Shown here one piece after another: positions 9,228-17,336 of a DNA stretch of 64,000 bases (position 1 is its first letter; every line of letters starts with the position of its first letter). This DNA is from Calothrix sp. NIES-4101 (GTDB taxonomy: Bacteria > Cyanobacteriota > Cyanobacteriia > Cyanobacteriales > Nostocaceae), in the NCBI GenBank assembly GCA_004296455.1, contig AP018280.1, positions 3,906,001 to 3,970,000 on the forward strand. Direction: 5' to 3'. The translations under genes and the position numbers were made by a program. The notes under the pieces are model-generated. The model was given only the letters and a program-made list of their open reading frames with translations. It searched no databases and was not told the DNA's origin.

Positions 9228-9806
9228 TCAACATTGAATCCGATAATAAAGCACCAAAACACCATTATCGTAAATTTGCCGATCGCTCAATTCCAGAGAT
9301 GTTTGCTTAACTACATCTGCAAACAGTGGAATTCCTGAACCCATCAAAAATGGATTTACCTTCAAAATCAACTCATCAATTAAATTCTCTTGAAAAAGGC
9401 TTGCAGCTAATTCTGCACCACCACACAGCCAAATATCTTTACCATTTTCCTGCTTCAAACTTTTCACAAATGCGATCGCATTAGTAGAAACAAGTTCAAC
9501 ATTTTCATCGGGACTAGCTTCCATGCTACGGGAGAAAAGATACTGCTTCATCTGAGGATAGGGATTGGTGATGCCAACCTTTGAACCGATTTCGTAGGTT
9601 TTACGCCCCATCAAAACAACATCAAAATGCTTATTTTCCGACTGAATACCCAAACCATCACGGAAATGTGCGGGAAATGTTTCGGGAAAAGTTTCTGCCA
9701 AACCAGCAATGTGTTCCCCTGACATCAGAAAACCATCAAACGAACCATCTTTGTGAGCAATAAAACCATCAACGCTGCAAGCTATGTAATATTTGAGTTC
9801 GCGCAT
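9228..9806 (-). CDS. Dihydrofolate reductase-like (RibD C-terminal) protein
   Basis: A 192-aa protein of the DHFR/RibD_C superfamily. It starts MRELKYYIACSVDGFIAH, has VVLMGRKTYE for nucleotide binding, DIWLCGGAELAASLF as the family glycine turn, and ends with DELILKVNPFLMGSGIPLF. These YyaP/YwjB-like proteins are NADPH-binding reductases of unknown substrate rather than true folate enzymes. It is followed on the same strand by the VOC gene, with a 190-bp gap. Confidence 0.87.
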   Translation of the reverse strand: MRELKYYIACSVDGFIAHKDGSFDGFLMSGEHIAGLAETFPETFPAHFRDGLGIQSENKHFDVVLMGRKTYEIGSKVGITNPYPQMKQYLFSRSMEASPDENVELVSTNAIAFVKSLKQENGKDIWLCGGAELAASLFQENLIDELILKVNPFLMGSGIPLFADVVKQTSLELSDRQIYDNGVLVLYYRIQC

Positions 9807-10041
9807 AGGAACCTTTGTAATTTTCCAAGATTGTATGGGAGCGATCGCATTAGCAACCCTTTATCTTAGTATTGTGCCGCAGGAGGAATCTGCAAAAAAT
9901 TACAAAACTGTTTCCATGAAAAAGAAATCAAAGCGGTCGCATTATCGCATCAATATAAAATTAATGATTGTGGTAATAGATTGACAGAATCTAGTCACAG
10001 ATAGCAATTATCAATCAAAAATCGGAAAATCTGGAGACTTT

Positions 10042-10575
10042 ATGCCTAAACTCAACGTTAAGCAGAAAAACTGGCTACTTTCAGCCCATGTTGCATTTGG
10101 TAGCATTTGGTTTGGTACGGCTTTGTGCATGGTAGCGATCGCATTGAAAAATACCCATACTACTAACGGTGATGAACTATATGCAATCAATGCAACTCTG
10201 AAACTACTAGATGATTTCGTGATAATTCCTTCAGCTAACTTGTCTTTGTTAACCGGAGGACTGCTTTGTTGGTTAACGATTTGGGGATTTTTTAAACACT
10301 ACTGGGTAATTGTCAAATGGATTGCGACAGTTACGTTGATTAGTACAGGAACTGTTTGGCTAGGACCTTGGTTAAATGCTGCCACAAGTATTTCGGATAT
10401 AGAGCGATCGCAAGCATTCAGCAATCCGCTATATACATTTGACATCAAAGGGGTTCTTATTGGCGGTGCAATTCAAACTTTATGTGTACTTGCCATCATC
10501 GGTATTTCTGTGCTGAAACCTTGGGGTAGAAGAATAGTAAAATCGCCTGAAGAATCCACTTCATCAAGCACCTAG
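10042..10575 (+). CDS. DUF2269-like integral membrane protein
   Basis: A 177-aa protein with four hydrophobic segments (WLLSAHVAFGSIWFGTALCM, SLLTGGLLCWLTIWGFF, WIATVTLISTGTVWLGPWL, GGAIQTLCVLAIIGISVL). The His in the first helix (SAHVAFGSIWFG) and the YWVIVKW motif are typical of DUF2269. The ATG at 10042 follows ctggagact (weak GGAG) at 10030-10038. The Ser/Thr-rich tail is dispensable-looking. No function known. Confidence 0.72.
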   Translation: MPKLNVKQKNWLLSAHVAFGSIWFGTALCMVAIALKNTHTTNGDELYAINATLKLLDDFVIIPSANLSLLTGGLLCWLTIWGFFKHYWVIVKWIATVTLISTGTVWLGPWLNAATSISDIERSQAFSNPLYTFDIKGVLIGGAIQTLCVLAIIGISVLKPWGRRIVKSPEESTSSST

Positions 10576-10664
10576 AAAAAATTAATTTAACCTTTCTGAT
10601 AGAGCATTCCGGAGATTGGCGAAGGACTCAGCGCCATACCTAGCGGGCGATCGCATTTCTCAAA

Positions 10665-10690
10665 ACTTTCATCCCCGCAAGGGGATTAAC
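10665..10690. repeat. Isolated CRISPR-repeat-like relic
   Basis: The sequence actttcatccccgcaagggg followed by attaac resembles the class of cyanobacterial repeats with a CCCCGCAAGGGGA palindrome. It differs from the array 80 bases away and occurs once. It is most simply a degenerate repeat of a second, lost array; it could also be a lone hairpin. Confidence 0.35.
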
Positions 10691-10772
10691 TTGTCCGGGT
10701 GCTCCAATCCGGTTGTTGAGAATCGCTGAGTGTCAAGGAAATAGAAGAAGATAATATGATTTTAATCTTATC

Positions 10773-11036
10773 GTTTCAATCCCGTTGCCAGGAATCGTAA
10801 GGTTTCAAGTGCAGGAATCGGTGGATTTGAGGAGGGAATTAAAATGTTTCAATCCCGTTGCCGGGAATCGTAAGGTTTCAAGTTCGTAGAGCCTACAGGA
10901 GAAAGCATAGATGCTTTCTTCAAGTTTCAATCCCGTTGCCGGGAATCGTAAGGTTTCAAGTGTACTTTTTCAATCTAGCTACTTTAGCTGCTCTGATAGT
11001 TTCAATCCCGTTGCCGGGAATCGTAAGGTTTCAAGT
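10773..11036 (-). CRISPR. Orphan four-repeat CRISPR array
   Basis: Four 38-bp repeats at 10773-10810, 10846-10883, 10924-10961 and 10999-11036, with spacers of 35, 40 and 37 bp. The repeats begin gtttcaatcccgttgccggg and end with aatcgtaaggtttcaagt. The first copy has one change (CCA for CCG). Read on the minus strand the repeat ends GGGATTGAAAC, the usual 3' end of cyanobacterial repeats. The degenerate copy is then the distal one and the leader lies to the right (11037 onwards). No cas genes are present in the window, so any crRNAs would depend on machinery elsewhere. Confidence 0.95.
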
Positions 11037-11383
11037 CCGCCGTCTGAAACCCTTACAGAGTAAGGATTGTACAAGCAGTTTTGGCAGACCTCAAAAACAG
11101 GGTCATTTCAGCCCCGCTTATTGAAACAAATTATCATTTGTGCAGATTAAGGAAACGCTGTAAATATTAACTTGTCTAGGTTCTGGCGATTTTGGCAGAA
11201 CCCCCCAGGTTTTAGCCCCCGCTTAGGTTTGCCAAACATCAATCTAGTAACATAACAATAGTAATATAACTAATTACTGCTGTCGAGTTGTGTGAAACAA
11301 TATGTAATAAACCTCTTAGCCTTTTTTATTAGCTTTTGGCTAACCGCTAATAGTTATAGTTTCACAATGAATATTAATCAGGA
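11037..11383 (-). promoter_or_regulatory. Probable CRISPR leader and spacer region
   Basis: No gene seen. Next to the perfect repeats, it contains two related blocks, ttttggcagacctc (about 11081) and ttttggcagaaccccccagg (about 11190), each followed by a C-rich segment (agccccgctta / agcccccgctta). Such a duplicated segment next to an array is what I would expect of a leader, here read leftwards. The remaining part (11230-11383) is AT-rich and featureless. Confidence 0.45.
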
Positions 11384-11872
11384 TTAGGTGGCATCTATTA
11401 CCGTCTGGATAGTTGTTGTATGTGATGCTCTGGGAACAACGTAAGTTAAATTTTGAGTTCCCAATGTATAAACCCCTATTGACTTTCCACGTAAGAAATT
11501 AAACTTCAGAAGCGGTAATTCTGATGAATTTTGAACATCTCCGCAGACTCTAATATTAGCAATATTGCGACCTTTTTTGTCTACAGAATAAGTCAAGTCC
11601 ACACGTGCCGCAGTTTTTTTGGCTGAGTCTAAAACAAGATAAGCAAAACGATTATTTCCTGCGCTATAAGCGGTACTAGAATAACTTGCCCCGTTTGTTT
11701 TTGCCTCTAGAATCGGAAGTTCGCCTATTTTGCGATATGAAGAATTTAAACGAGATGGACTACAAGATTTTGTAGTTTGGGCGTTAGCATGTTGAATTGC
11801 AAGGTTTGGGTAAAAACCCAAAGTTAGACCAACCAAGCTAGATAAAAATATAGACTTACTAATTTTTTTCAC
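11384..11872 (-). CDS. Secreted hypothetical protein
   Basis: From the GTG at 11872 the product begins VKKISKSIFLSSLVGLTLGF, a classical signal peptide with cleavage expected after HANAQ, so the mature protein (about 130 aa) is periplasmic or exported. The frame continues up to an ATG at 11935, but those codons overlap a hairpin (11908-11934) and lack a ribosome site, so I prefer the GTG. The mature part is rich in Ser, Thr and Asn with beta-strand patterns and one Cys pair. It lies just downstream of a peptidoglycan-binding gene and could act with it. No family recognised. Confidence 0.6.
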   Translation of the reverse strand: MKKISKSIFLSSLVGLTLGFYPNLAIQHANAQTTKSCSPSRLNSSYRKIGELPILEAKTNGASYSSTAYSAGNNRFAYLVLDSAKKTAARVDLTYSVDKKGRNIANIRVCGDVQNSSELPLLKFNFLRGKSIGVYTLGTQNLTYVVPRASHTTTIQTVIDAT

Positions 11873-11907
11873 TTTATATTCTTCACTACTAATAAGAAGC
11901 ACAAGTC

Positions 11908-11934
11908 TGCCGGAACAGTAGATTCCGTCCGGCA
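11908..11934 (-). other. Hairpin between two co-directional genes
   Basis: TGCCGGA (11908-11914) and TCCGGCA (11928-11934) form a 7-bp stem in the short gap between the peptidoglycan-binding gene and the secreted-protein gene. No T tract follows, so it may be an mRNA-processing or stability hairpin rather than a terminator. Confidence 0.45.
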
Positions 11935-11947
11935 AAGTAAGCGTTTT

Positions 11948-12454
11948 CTAGCAACCACCTTCTGGGTTACGAATTTTGCTCAATTCAAACCAAGTACGAT
12001 CGCCTACAATTCCATCAACTGTTAAACGAGTACGTTTTTGCAAAGCTTTGACAGCAGCCTCTGTTTTCGCGCCAAACACACCATCGATAATACCTTGATA
12101 GTCACCGCTAAATATCAATTTTTGTTGGATGATTTTTACTAACCCTACGTCTTTACTGCCTAATTTCAAAGTAGGCATATCCACAGGTGCGTTTTTAAAT
12201 AATGCTCGCCAGGTGCGATCGCCTACAACACCATCTACAGGTAAAAATACATGAGCTTGGAAGCTTCTAACCGCAGATGTTGTCATGATGCCAAAAATAC
12301 CATCGATTATAGATTCGTCAACTTCTTTTCTACAGTTATCGTAAAAACCTTTGTCGAATAATAGCTTTTGCAGTTCCTTAACAGCTGCGCCTTGGGAACC
12401 TTCTTTTAAAACAGGCTTGTTGAGTTTAGCTACTGATTCTGTAGTAGATGTCAT
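11948..12454 (-). CDS. Protein with two peptidoglycan-binding (PG_binding_1) domains
   Basis: A 168-aa product containing two PG_binding_1 repeats: residues about 15-85 (GSQGAAVKELQKLLFDKGFY ... DGIFGIMTTSAVRSFQ ... VDGVVGDRTWRAL) and about 95-162 (GSKDVGLVKIIQQKL ... DGVFGAKTEAAVKALQ ... VDGIVGDRTWFEL). No signal peptide and no catalytic domain are visible. Such stand-alone proteins are common in cyanobacteria; role in cell wall binding is inferred. The secreted-protein gene follows on the same strand. Confidence 0.9.
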   Translation of the reverse strand: MTSTTESVAKLNKPVLKEGSQGAAVKELQKLLFDKGFYDNCRKEVDESIIDGIFGIMTTSAVRSFQAHVFLPVDGVVGDRTWRALFKNAPVDMPTLKLGSKDVGLVKIIQQKLIFSGDYQGIIDGVFGAKTEAAVKALQKRTRLTVDGIVGDRTWFELSKIRNPEGGC

Positions 12455-12671
12455 TTTAGTTACCTATGAATGTAGTTTACGATTTGATGTAGGTGTTAAT
12501 TTAATCAATAACAAATATTGGCACTAGCCTTACATAGCAAACATTTCAAAAGTTATCAAATTAATTTTGAGTTGTTTTTTGTGCCTTTTGTTTCGATATT
12601 TAAGGCTACAAAATCCATGACGAGTATTTCGGATAACAACAAAAGTTTTTTAGATTTTCTGAAAAATCATC

Positions 12672-12700
12672 AAAAAACCCCGGTATTTAATTACCGAGGT
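12672..12700 (-). terminator. Intrinsic terminator of the ssl1498-like gene
   Basis: Read on the minus strand: ACCTCGGTAATTAAATACCG followed by GGGTTTTTTG. The stem CCTCGGTA/TACCGGGG (one G-T pair) with loop attaa is followed directly by six T. It lies about 60 bases downstream of the stop codon of the small gene at 12760-12930. Confidence 0.85.
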
Positions 12701-12759
12701 GACTAGAAGGATACGAATATTTTTGTTTGGGAGATAGGAGATACTGAAATCAAATTTTC

Positions 12760-12930
12760 TTAACTAACGGTAAATGCAACTAAAACCAAAGTTGTCACCA
12801 GCAATGCTGCGATCGCACCCTGGAACAGATATCGACGTTGTTCCCAAATTGCTGGGTAATCAGCATAGTACATACTTGGCTCGGTTGGGTAGTTATTTAA
12901 AACGCCGTCTTCGTTAACTGTTGTATACAT
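12760..12930 (-). CDS. ssl1498-family light-harvesting-like small membrane protein
   Basis: A 56-aa protein starting MYTTVNEDGVLNNYPTEP, then MYYADYPAIWEQRRYLFQGA and one C-terminal helix (AIAALLVTTLVLVAFTVS). The N-terminal LNN(Y/F)..EP..Y pattern, the QQRRYL-like turn and the single TM are those of the ssl1498-type light-harvesting-like family, small thylakoid-associated proteins of unknown function. AAGGA stands 8 nt before the ATG and a clear terminator follows, so it is a monocistronic gene. Confidence 0.82.
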   Translation of the reverse strand: MYTTVNEDGVLNNYPTEPSMYYADYPAIWEQRRYLFQGAIAALLVTTLVLVAFTVS

Positions 12931-13278
12931 AATCTTTTCCTTTATTTATCTTTATTTGTTGCTTTATGTAAACAATAGTAACAATATCGTTACAAATGGT
13001 CAATATTGCTTGACAATAAATAGTGTATATGTGTAATAAGAATTGCTTATCTTGGACAACATAAGATAGCTCCCAATCGATTTGGGGGCTTCGTGGCGAG
13101 AGTGGACTATAAAATTCCCAATACCCAGAACTTTCCGGAATCAACAGTTATTGGGATGTAGTCATTCTCAGACAAATGGCTATAACGAACTTATATAACT
13201 AAACTGCGGGGACTTACCCCAACTCAAACCCGGTCATCAAGGCTGGGTTTTTGGGTTTTGGTAGCAGCGTAACAGGTT
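12931..13278. other. Intergenic region upstream of the ssl1498-like gene
   Basis: No gene seen. It contains the promoter side of the small gene at 12760-12930 and, at about 13227-13255, an imperfect hairpin (aaacccggtcatcaaggctg then ggttttt) downstream of the NACHT gene. The T run is on the plus strand, so it is not a good terminator for the minus-strand NACHT gene. Confidence 0.35.
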
Positions 13279-15726
13279 TCAACTTACTGGTAACAACAAC
13301 GTATCCTCAATTTCCTGGCGCACTTCACGGCTTACGTAACGACTGCGATTAAGACAATCAACTAGGAGCTTGTTTGCATCGTAATACTGCTGAAGCAATT
13401 TCTTCTGAGATTCGCTGAACTGCCAATCATGACCAATATTGCGGTGTTCAATCATCACGCTTCTGAGTTTTTCAGCCCAAACTTGACCGTTCTCCAGCCA
13501 CCAATACTTTAATGCTTCTTCATCGACTTTTTTATCGACTTTATAGTCAGGAAGTTGGTTTTTTAGTTCTTGAAGCGATCGGTGTAATTCACTGTTATGG
13601 GTTCGCTTGAGGGAGAGAGTTTGCTCGAAGGTTCGGGAGACGGTTTGGGAGAAGGATTCAAGGTCAAGGTCGAGGGAGAAAGAGAGAGATAGGGAGAAGG
13701 AAAGAGAAAGAGATAGGGAGAGGTAGAGGTCGAGGTCGAAGGGGCGGTCGAGGGAACGGTCAAGAGAGAGGGGGGAGAGGGTTCGATCAAGGGAACGGTC
13801 GAGAGAGAGAGGGGAGAGGGTTCGATCAAGGGAGAGAGGGGAGAGGGAGAGGGAGAGAGAAATGTAGAATTCGAAGCTTCGGTCGAGGGAACGGTCTAGG
13901 AAGAGAGAGATGTAGAGGTAGAGGTAGAAGGCTCGAACAGCAGCAAGTTTATATTGGGTTTCCATAGAACAGACTTTTTCTTGAATCCAAGTTAGGAATT
14001 GCTGTAGTTTTTGATCCCCAGCGAGTGACGTATCAATTTGTTGTTTCATTAACTGCAACAATTTATCTGCACTTTTCAACATCCCAACTGTTAGTAAAAA
14101 GACTTCTCGCCAACGTTTTTCACTAATGTAGCTGGCTAAAATTTTCAAAGCATTTTCTTGGCTAGAACCATAAACAATCTCTCTAGCAGTAAAATATTCG
14201 TGAAATGTGAGGTGCGAAAACGAGTAAATACCCCTGGCTCGCTCTACTAGCAGTCCATGTTGTGCCTCTATAGATTTCAAAACTGTTTCACTATCGACTC
14301 GTAATGCATCTGGGTCGGTTTTAGCTTCTGGTAAATTGCGGATGTAATCTTTAATATATCCCTCAATATCTCTCTGTTTAAAGAAATAATTACTGTCCTT
14401 AAACGTAGTCCAGGCAATTTCACTAAGTAAATCTTCCTTATGTCCAACTGATAATTTTTTGTATACCTCATCTCCTCCATCTCGGACAATCCCACGCTTG
14501 GAATCCCATTTTCTGAGTAGGGTATGAATTGCCCTATTATATAATTCTGCACGGTCAGATGGGAAATCGCCTGAATCTTCAAATTCCAAACATAGTAACG
14601 TTAGCAGTAAGGGATTAGTGGCTAGTTCCTTAATAGGATTGTTTGATTCTAACTGTTGAATAAATCTTTCAGGTGCATCTGGTTCTTTATTCTGAAACCA
14701 TTTACTTACAAATATTTTTATCTGTCGCTCATCAAAATCAGCTACTTCAACATCAGTAAATTTTTCAAATATATATTCTCGTGCTGCAATTCTACAAGTT
14801 ATAACGAACTGATTTGTGGGATATCGTTCGGAAAATTCCTTAATTAGATTTATAATTTTGCTAATATCTTCTTCTTTTACCTCATCCAAACCATCCAATA
14901 AAAGTAAAAATTTTCCAGATTTTACTAGTTGAATTATTTGAGTATTCTTTATCACATTATTACCCAATTGCTGGACAATACAATCCTGTAAATCTAGCGG
15001 ATTTTCAGCAAATTGCTTGAGAGTAATAAAAATGGGAATTCGGTTTTCTTGAAAATTTTTATTAATGCACTGAATAGCTAAATACTTCAAAAAAGTTGTT
15101 TTACCAGCACCAGGTTTACCCAAAACCATTAATTTTGCATGATTTTCTACCGCCTCTAAGCCTGGAATTCGCTTTTCAGTCACCTTACCTAACCCAAAGC
15201 GGTCAAATTCATCTAATTCGATTTTCAAGTTTTGCAGCAATTCAGGAATATCTAGCCCTCTGCGTCCAGTAATTTTTTCCAAAATATTGACATCAGTATA
15301 AATGTCACCTAAGCCAATAGGCTGGGTCATATCCAGCACCCGCATCGTACCGCAGCGCTCTTGGATATATCCTTTTAGCTTTTCCCGTACCTCTTGCACC
15401 AAGCTATCAATATCAATACTAATATCTGCCTCTTCAACATCTGTTTTAGTTGCTTCGTTACATGGTTCAGCAATTAAATCAGGTGAATTATCTAGACCAG
15501 CAATTTCTTCCCAATCTGACTCAAGTTTTAAGGCTTTACAAATTTCCTTGAATTTATCAATTTGAATTGCTTTTCCTTGAAAGAAATTTTGAATAGTATT
15601 ACGACCAACTAACCCTGTCAAATTATTTGCAAGATTTAATTTCGTCTCATAGTGTCTTTTCAAAGCATTGGTAGCTTTTGTTAAACCTTTTGGGGTGGCG
15701 CTAACCTTTGACCTATTTTTGTTCAT
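13279..15726 (-). CDS. NACHT-domain NTPase, NLR-like conflict protein
   Basis: An 815-aa STAND NTPase. Residues 1-75 resemble a cyanobacterial HTH-like N-terminal domain (LKRHYETKLNLANNLTGLVG ... IQNFFQGKAI). The NACHT core has Walker A GKPGAGKT (203-210), Walker B LLLLDGLDEV (274-283), a TCRIAARE sensor and NPLLLTLLC. A winged-helix/helical region ends with FSHLTFHEYFTARE. Residues about 590-690 are a low-complexity domain of SLSL, SLDRS and LSPLSLDRT units. The C-terminal 110 residues (DEEALKYWWLENGQVWAEKL, EVRQEIEDTLLLP) look folded. Bacterial NACHT proteins of this kind act in anti-phage defence; that role is inferred. A TRADD-N-associated membrane gene is divergently encoded. Confidence 0.9.
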   Translation of the reverse strand: MNKNRSKVSATPKGLTKATNALKRHYETKLNLANNLTGLVGRNTIQNFFQGKAIQIDKFKEICKALKLESDWEEIAGLDNSPDLIAEPCNEATKTDVEEADISIDIDSLVQEVREKLKGYIQERCGTMRVLDMTQPIGLGDIYTDVNILEKITGRRGLDIPELLQNLKIELDEFDRFGLGKVTEKRIPGLEAVENHAKLMVLGKPGAGKTTFLKYLAIQCINKNFQENRIPIFITLKQFAENPLDLQDCIVQQLGNNVIKNTQIIQLVKSGKFLLLLDGLDEVKEEDISKIINLIKEFSERYPTNQFVITCRIAAREYIFEKFTDVEVADFDERQIKIFVSKWFQNKEPDAPERFIQQLESNNPIKELATNPLLLTLLCLEFEDSGDFPSDRAELYNRAIHTLLRKWDSKRGIVRDGGDEVYKKLSVGHKEDLLSEIAWTTFKDSNYFFKQRDIEGYIKDYIRNLPEAKTDPDALRVDSETVLKSIEAQHGLLVERARGIYSFSHLTFHEYFTAREIVYGSSQENALKILASYISEKRWREVFLLTVGMLKSADKLLQLMKQQIDTSLAGDQKLQQFLTWIQEKVCSMETQYKLAAVRAFYLYLYISLFLDRSLDRSFEFYISLSLSLSPLSLDRTLSPLSLDRSLDRTLSPLSLDRSLDRPFDLDLYLSLSLSLSFSLSLSFSLDLDLESFSQTVSRTFEQTLSLKRTHNSELHRSLQELKNQLPDYKVDKKVDEEALKYWWLENGQVWAEKLRSVMIEHRNIGHDWQFSESQKKLLQQYYDANKLLVDCLNRSRYVSREVRQEIEDTLLLPVS
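13600..13930. repeat. Polypurine GAGAGGG/GGTCGAGGG repeat tract inside the NACHT gene
   Basis: For about 300 bases the plus strand is almost entirely purine with short periodic interruptions: gagagagataggga, ggtcgagggaacggtc (several copies) and gagaggggagagggttcgat (tandem copies at about 13765-13850). On the coding strand this gives SLSLSL and SLDRSLDR repeats. Repeats near each other are identical at DNA level, pointing to recent slippage or expansion. Confidence 0.9.
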
Positions 15727-15761
15727 GCTTTGGCTAGATATTTTAAATTTGATTATCTATG

Positions 15762-15793
15762 CAATCAAAAGTTAAGCATAGAACAATCAAAAG
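15762..15793. promoter_or_regulatory. Candidate operator: direct repeat CAATCAAAAG
   Basis: The 155-bp gap between the divergent NACHT and TRADD-N-TM genes contains CAATCAAAAG at 15762-15771 and again at 15784-15793, 22 bp apart, i.e. about two helical turns on the same face. Since the NACHT protein begins with an HTH-like domain, this may be a binding site for shared regulation. This is inference only. Confidence 0.3.
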
Positions 15794-15881
15794 AAAAACA
15801 CAATAAAACCACCATGTAATCAGGATTTCAGGCATTTAGGTTGATTATGAAAAAGTAAACATCACTCACGACAAATGCACT

Positions 15882-16226
15882 ATGAGCAGCACACCACTGA
15901 CTGATAAAAACCAGACCGCTCAAGTAAATTTAATTCAAATTCAACCTGCTACTAAAATGCCTAATACCAACTCAGAAATAGAATTAAGTATTGCCCAAGA
16001 ACGCTTGCGCCAAGCACAATACAGTTTTAACCTCGCCCTAATTGCAACTGCACTGTCTGCCTGTATCAGCCTTTTAGGTGCTGGGCTTTTACTATCCGGC
16101 AAAGTTCCCGAAGGAACTGTTACTGCTGCTGGGGGAATGGCTGCAAGTATACGATGTATTCAGCTTGCCAAAGATTCTAACGACAGGCTCGACAAGATTT
16201 TACCCGAACTCAAGGATGAAGATTAA
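15882..16226 (+). CDS. TRADD-N-associated two-transmembrane domain protein
   Basis: A 114-aa protein: a polar N-terminus, then ELSIAQERLRQAQYSFNLAL, two adjacent hydrophobic helices (IATALSACISLLGAGLLLSG and the Gly/Ala-rich VTAAGGMAASI), and IQLAKDSNDRLDKILPEL. This is the small cyanobacterial membrane domain described next to or fused with TRADD-N domains in bacterial conflict systems. Here it is a free-standing protein, divergent from a NACHT NTPase. The simplest guess is a membrane effector or anchor in the same defence module. The ATG at 15882 has a weak upstream site (cacgac). Confidence 0.75.
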   Translation: MSSTPLTDKNQTAQVNLIQIQPATKMPNTNSEIELSIAQERLRQAQYSFNLALIATALSACISLLGAGLLLSGKVPEGTVTAAGGMAASIRCIQLAKDSNDRLDKILPELKDED

Positions 16227-16459
16227 GTCTAGCTCTAGCATAGCGGGCTGGAAGGCGATCGCTCGTTTCTGTCTTAATTGCACAGATAAAGGGTGCGATC
16301 GCTCAGCAAAAATCAATCTGAAGGAATCGTGGAAGAGATAGAATTTATGATGCGTTACTTTTTGTATCGATCGCTTTGTTGCGGTTTCACACACCCCAGC
16401 AGGAGATGATGATATGTTTTTTGTGAGCGAACCCTTTTTTCCCAATCGCGATACAAATT

Positions 16460-17098
16460 ATGACTCTAAATTTATATTTTCTGCGACATGGAGAAACTAC
16501 TTTTAGCCAAAGTGGTAATTTCTGTGGTCAAACTGATGCGGAGTTGACATCCGAAGGTATACAGATGGCACACAGTTTTGCTGATGTGTATCAAAAATTG
16601 AAGTGGGAAGCGGCTTATGTTAGCCCAATGAAACGCACAGTTGCTACTGCCAAGCCATTCTGTGATGCGATCGGTATGGATATGCAGTTGCGTGACGGAC
16701 TTAGGGAAGGTAGTTACGGCAAATGGGAAACAAAAAGTAAATCCTTTGCTCAGGAAAATTACGGTGACAACTATGTTAAATGGTTAACAGAACCCGCTTG
16801 GAATGCACCACTAGCTGGGGAAACGGCGGTAGAGATTGCTAACCGTTCGATGCCTGTAATTGCGGAAATTCAAGACAAATATCCTCAAGGTAATGTTTTA
16901 GTGGTTTCCCATAAAGCCACGATTCGGATTATGCTGTGCAGTTTATTAGGTATCGATTTGGGACGTTATCGCTATCGAGTTAATATCTTAGTCGCGTCGG
17001 TAAGTATGGTTAAATTTGACGTTAACGGACCATTATTAGAAATATTAGGCGATCGCCACCATATCCCAGAGCATATTCGCTCTCGTCCAGGAACCTAA
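16460..17098 (+). CDS. Histidine phosphatase (phosphoglycerate mutase-like)
   Basis: A 212-aa member of the histidine phosphatase superfamily: LYFLRHGETTFSQSGNF with the nucleophilic His in RHGE, MKRTVATAKP, the acid residues in DGLREGSYGKWE, and VLVVSHKATIRIML with the second catalytic His. Similar cyanobacterial proteins are annotated as phosphoglycerate mutase family or alpha-ribazole phosphatase-like; the substrate cannot be deduced. It appears to be a single-gene unit with 230-bp gaps on both sides. Confidence 0.92.
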   Translation: MTLNLYFLRHGETTFSQSGNFCGQTDAELTSEGIQMAHSFADVYQKLKWEAAYVSPMKRTVATAKPFCDAIGMDMQLRDGLREGSYGKWETKSKSFAQENYGDNYVKWLTEPAWNAPLAGETAVEIANRSMPVIAEIQDKYPQGNVLVVSHKATIRIMLCSLLGIDLGRYRYRVNILVASVSMVKFDVNGPLLEILGDRHHIPEHIRSRPGT

Positions 17099-17336
17099 AA
17101 ATTACGGAAATTTATTTTTCATAATTGTTTTTCTCCTACACAAACAGAATTAAAATACTGTTTGCTTAGATACTCATTTTTAAGACTGCAATCTGAATAT
17201 TTACAAGAGTTTCAGCTAATTTACTGTGACATCAGACATAGCGATCGCACGGTAAAAATCGTTAATAAAGTTAATAAATACTTCTGCCTTCTTGTACTAG
17301 GTGATGGGGAAATACGTGGAAATTGACGCAATAGTA

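Noticed and set aside
10858-11124. 88-codon frame on the plus strand
   Set aside because: It is the translation of CRISPR repeats (recurring PLPGIVRFQV).
12518-12706. 62-codon plus-strand frame
   Set aside because: Overlaps the intrinsic terminator of the minus-strand ssl1498-like gene and has no family features.
13563-13829. 88-codon Ser/Pro/Thr-rich minus-strand frame inside the NACHT gene
   Set aside because: Alternative-frame reading of the low-complexity repeat; no start signal.
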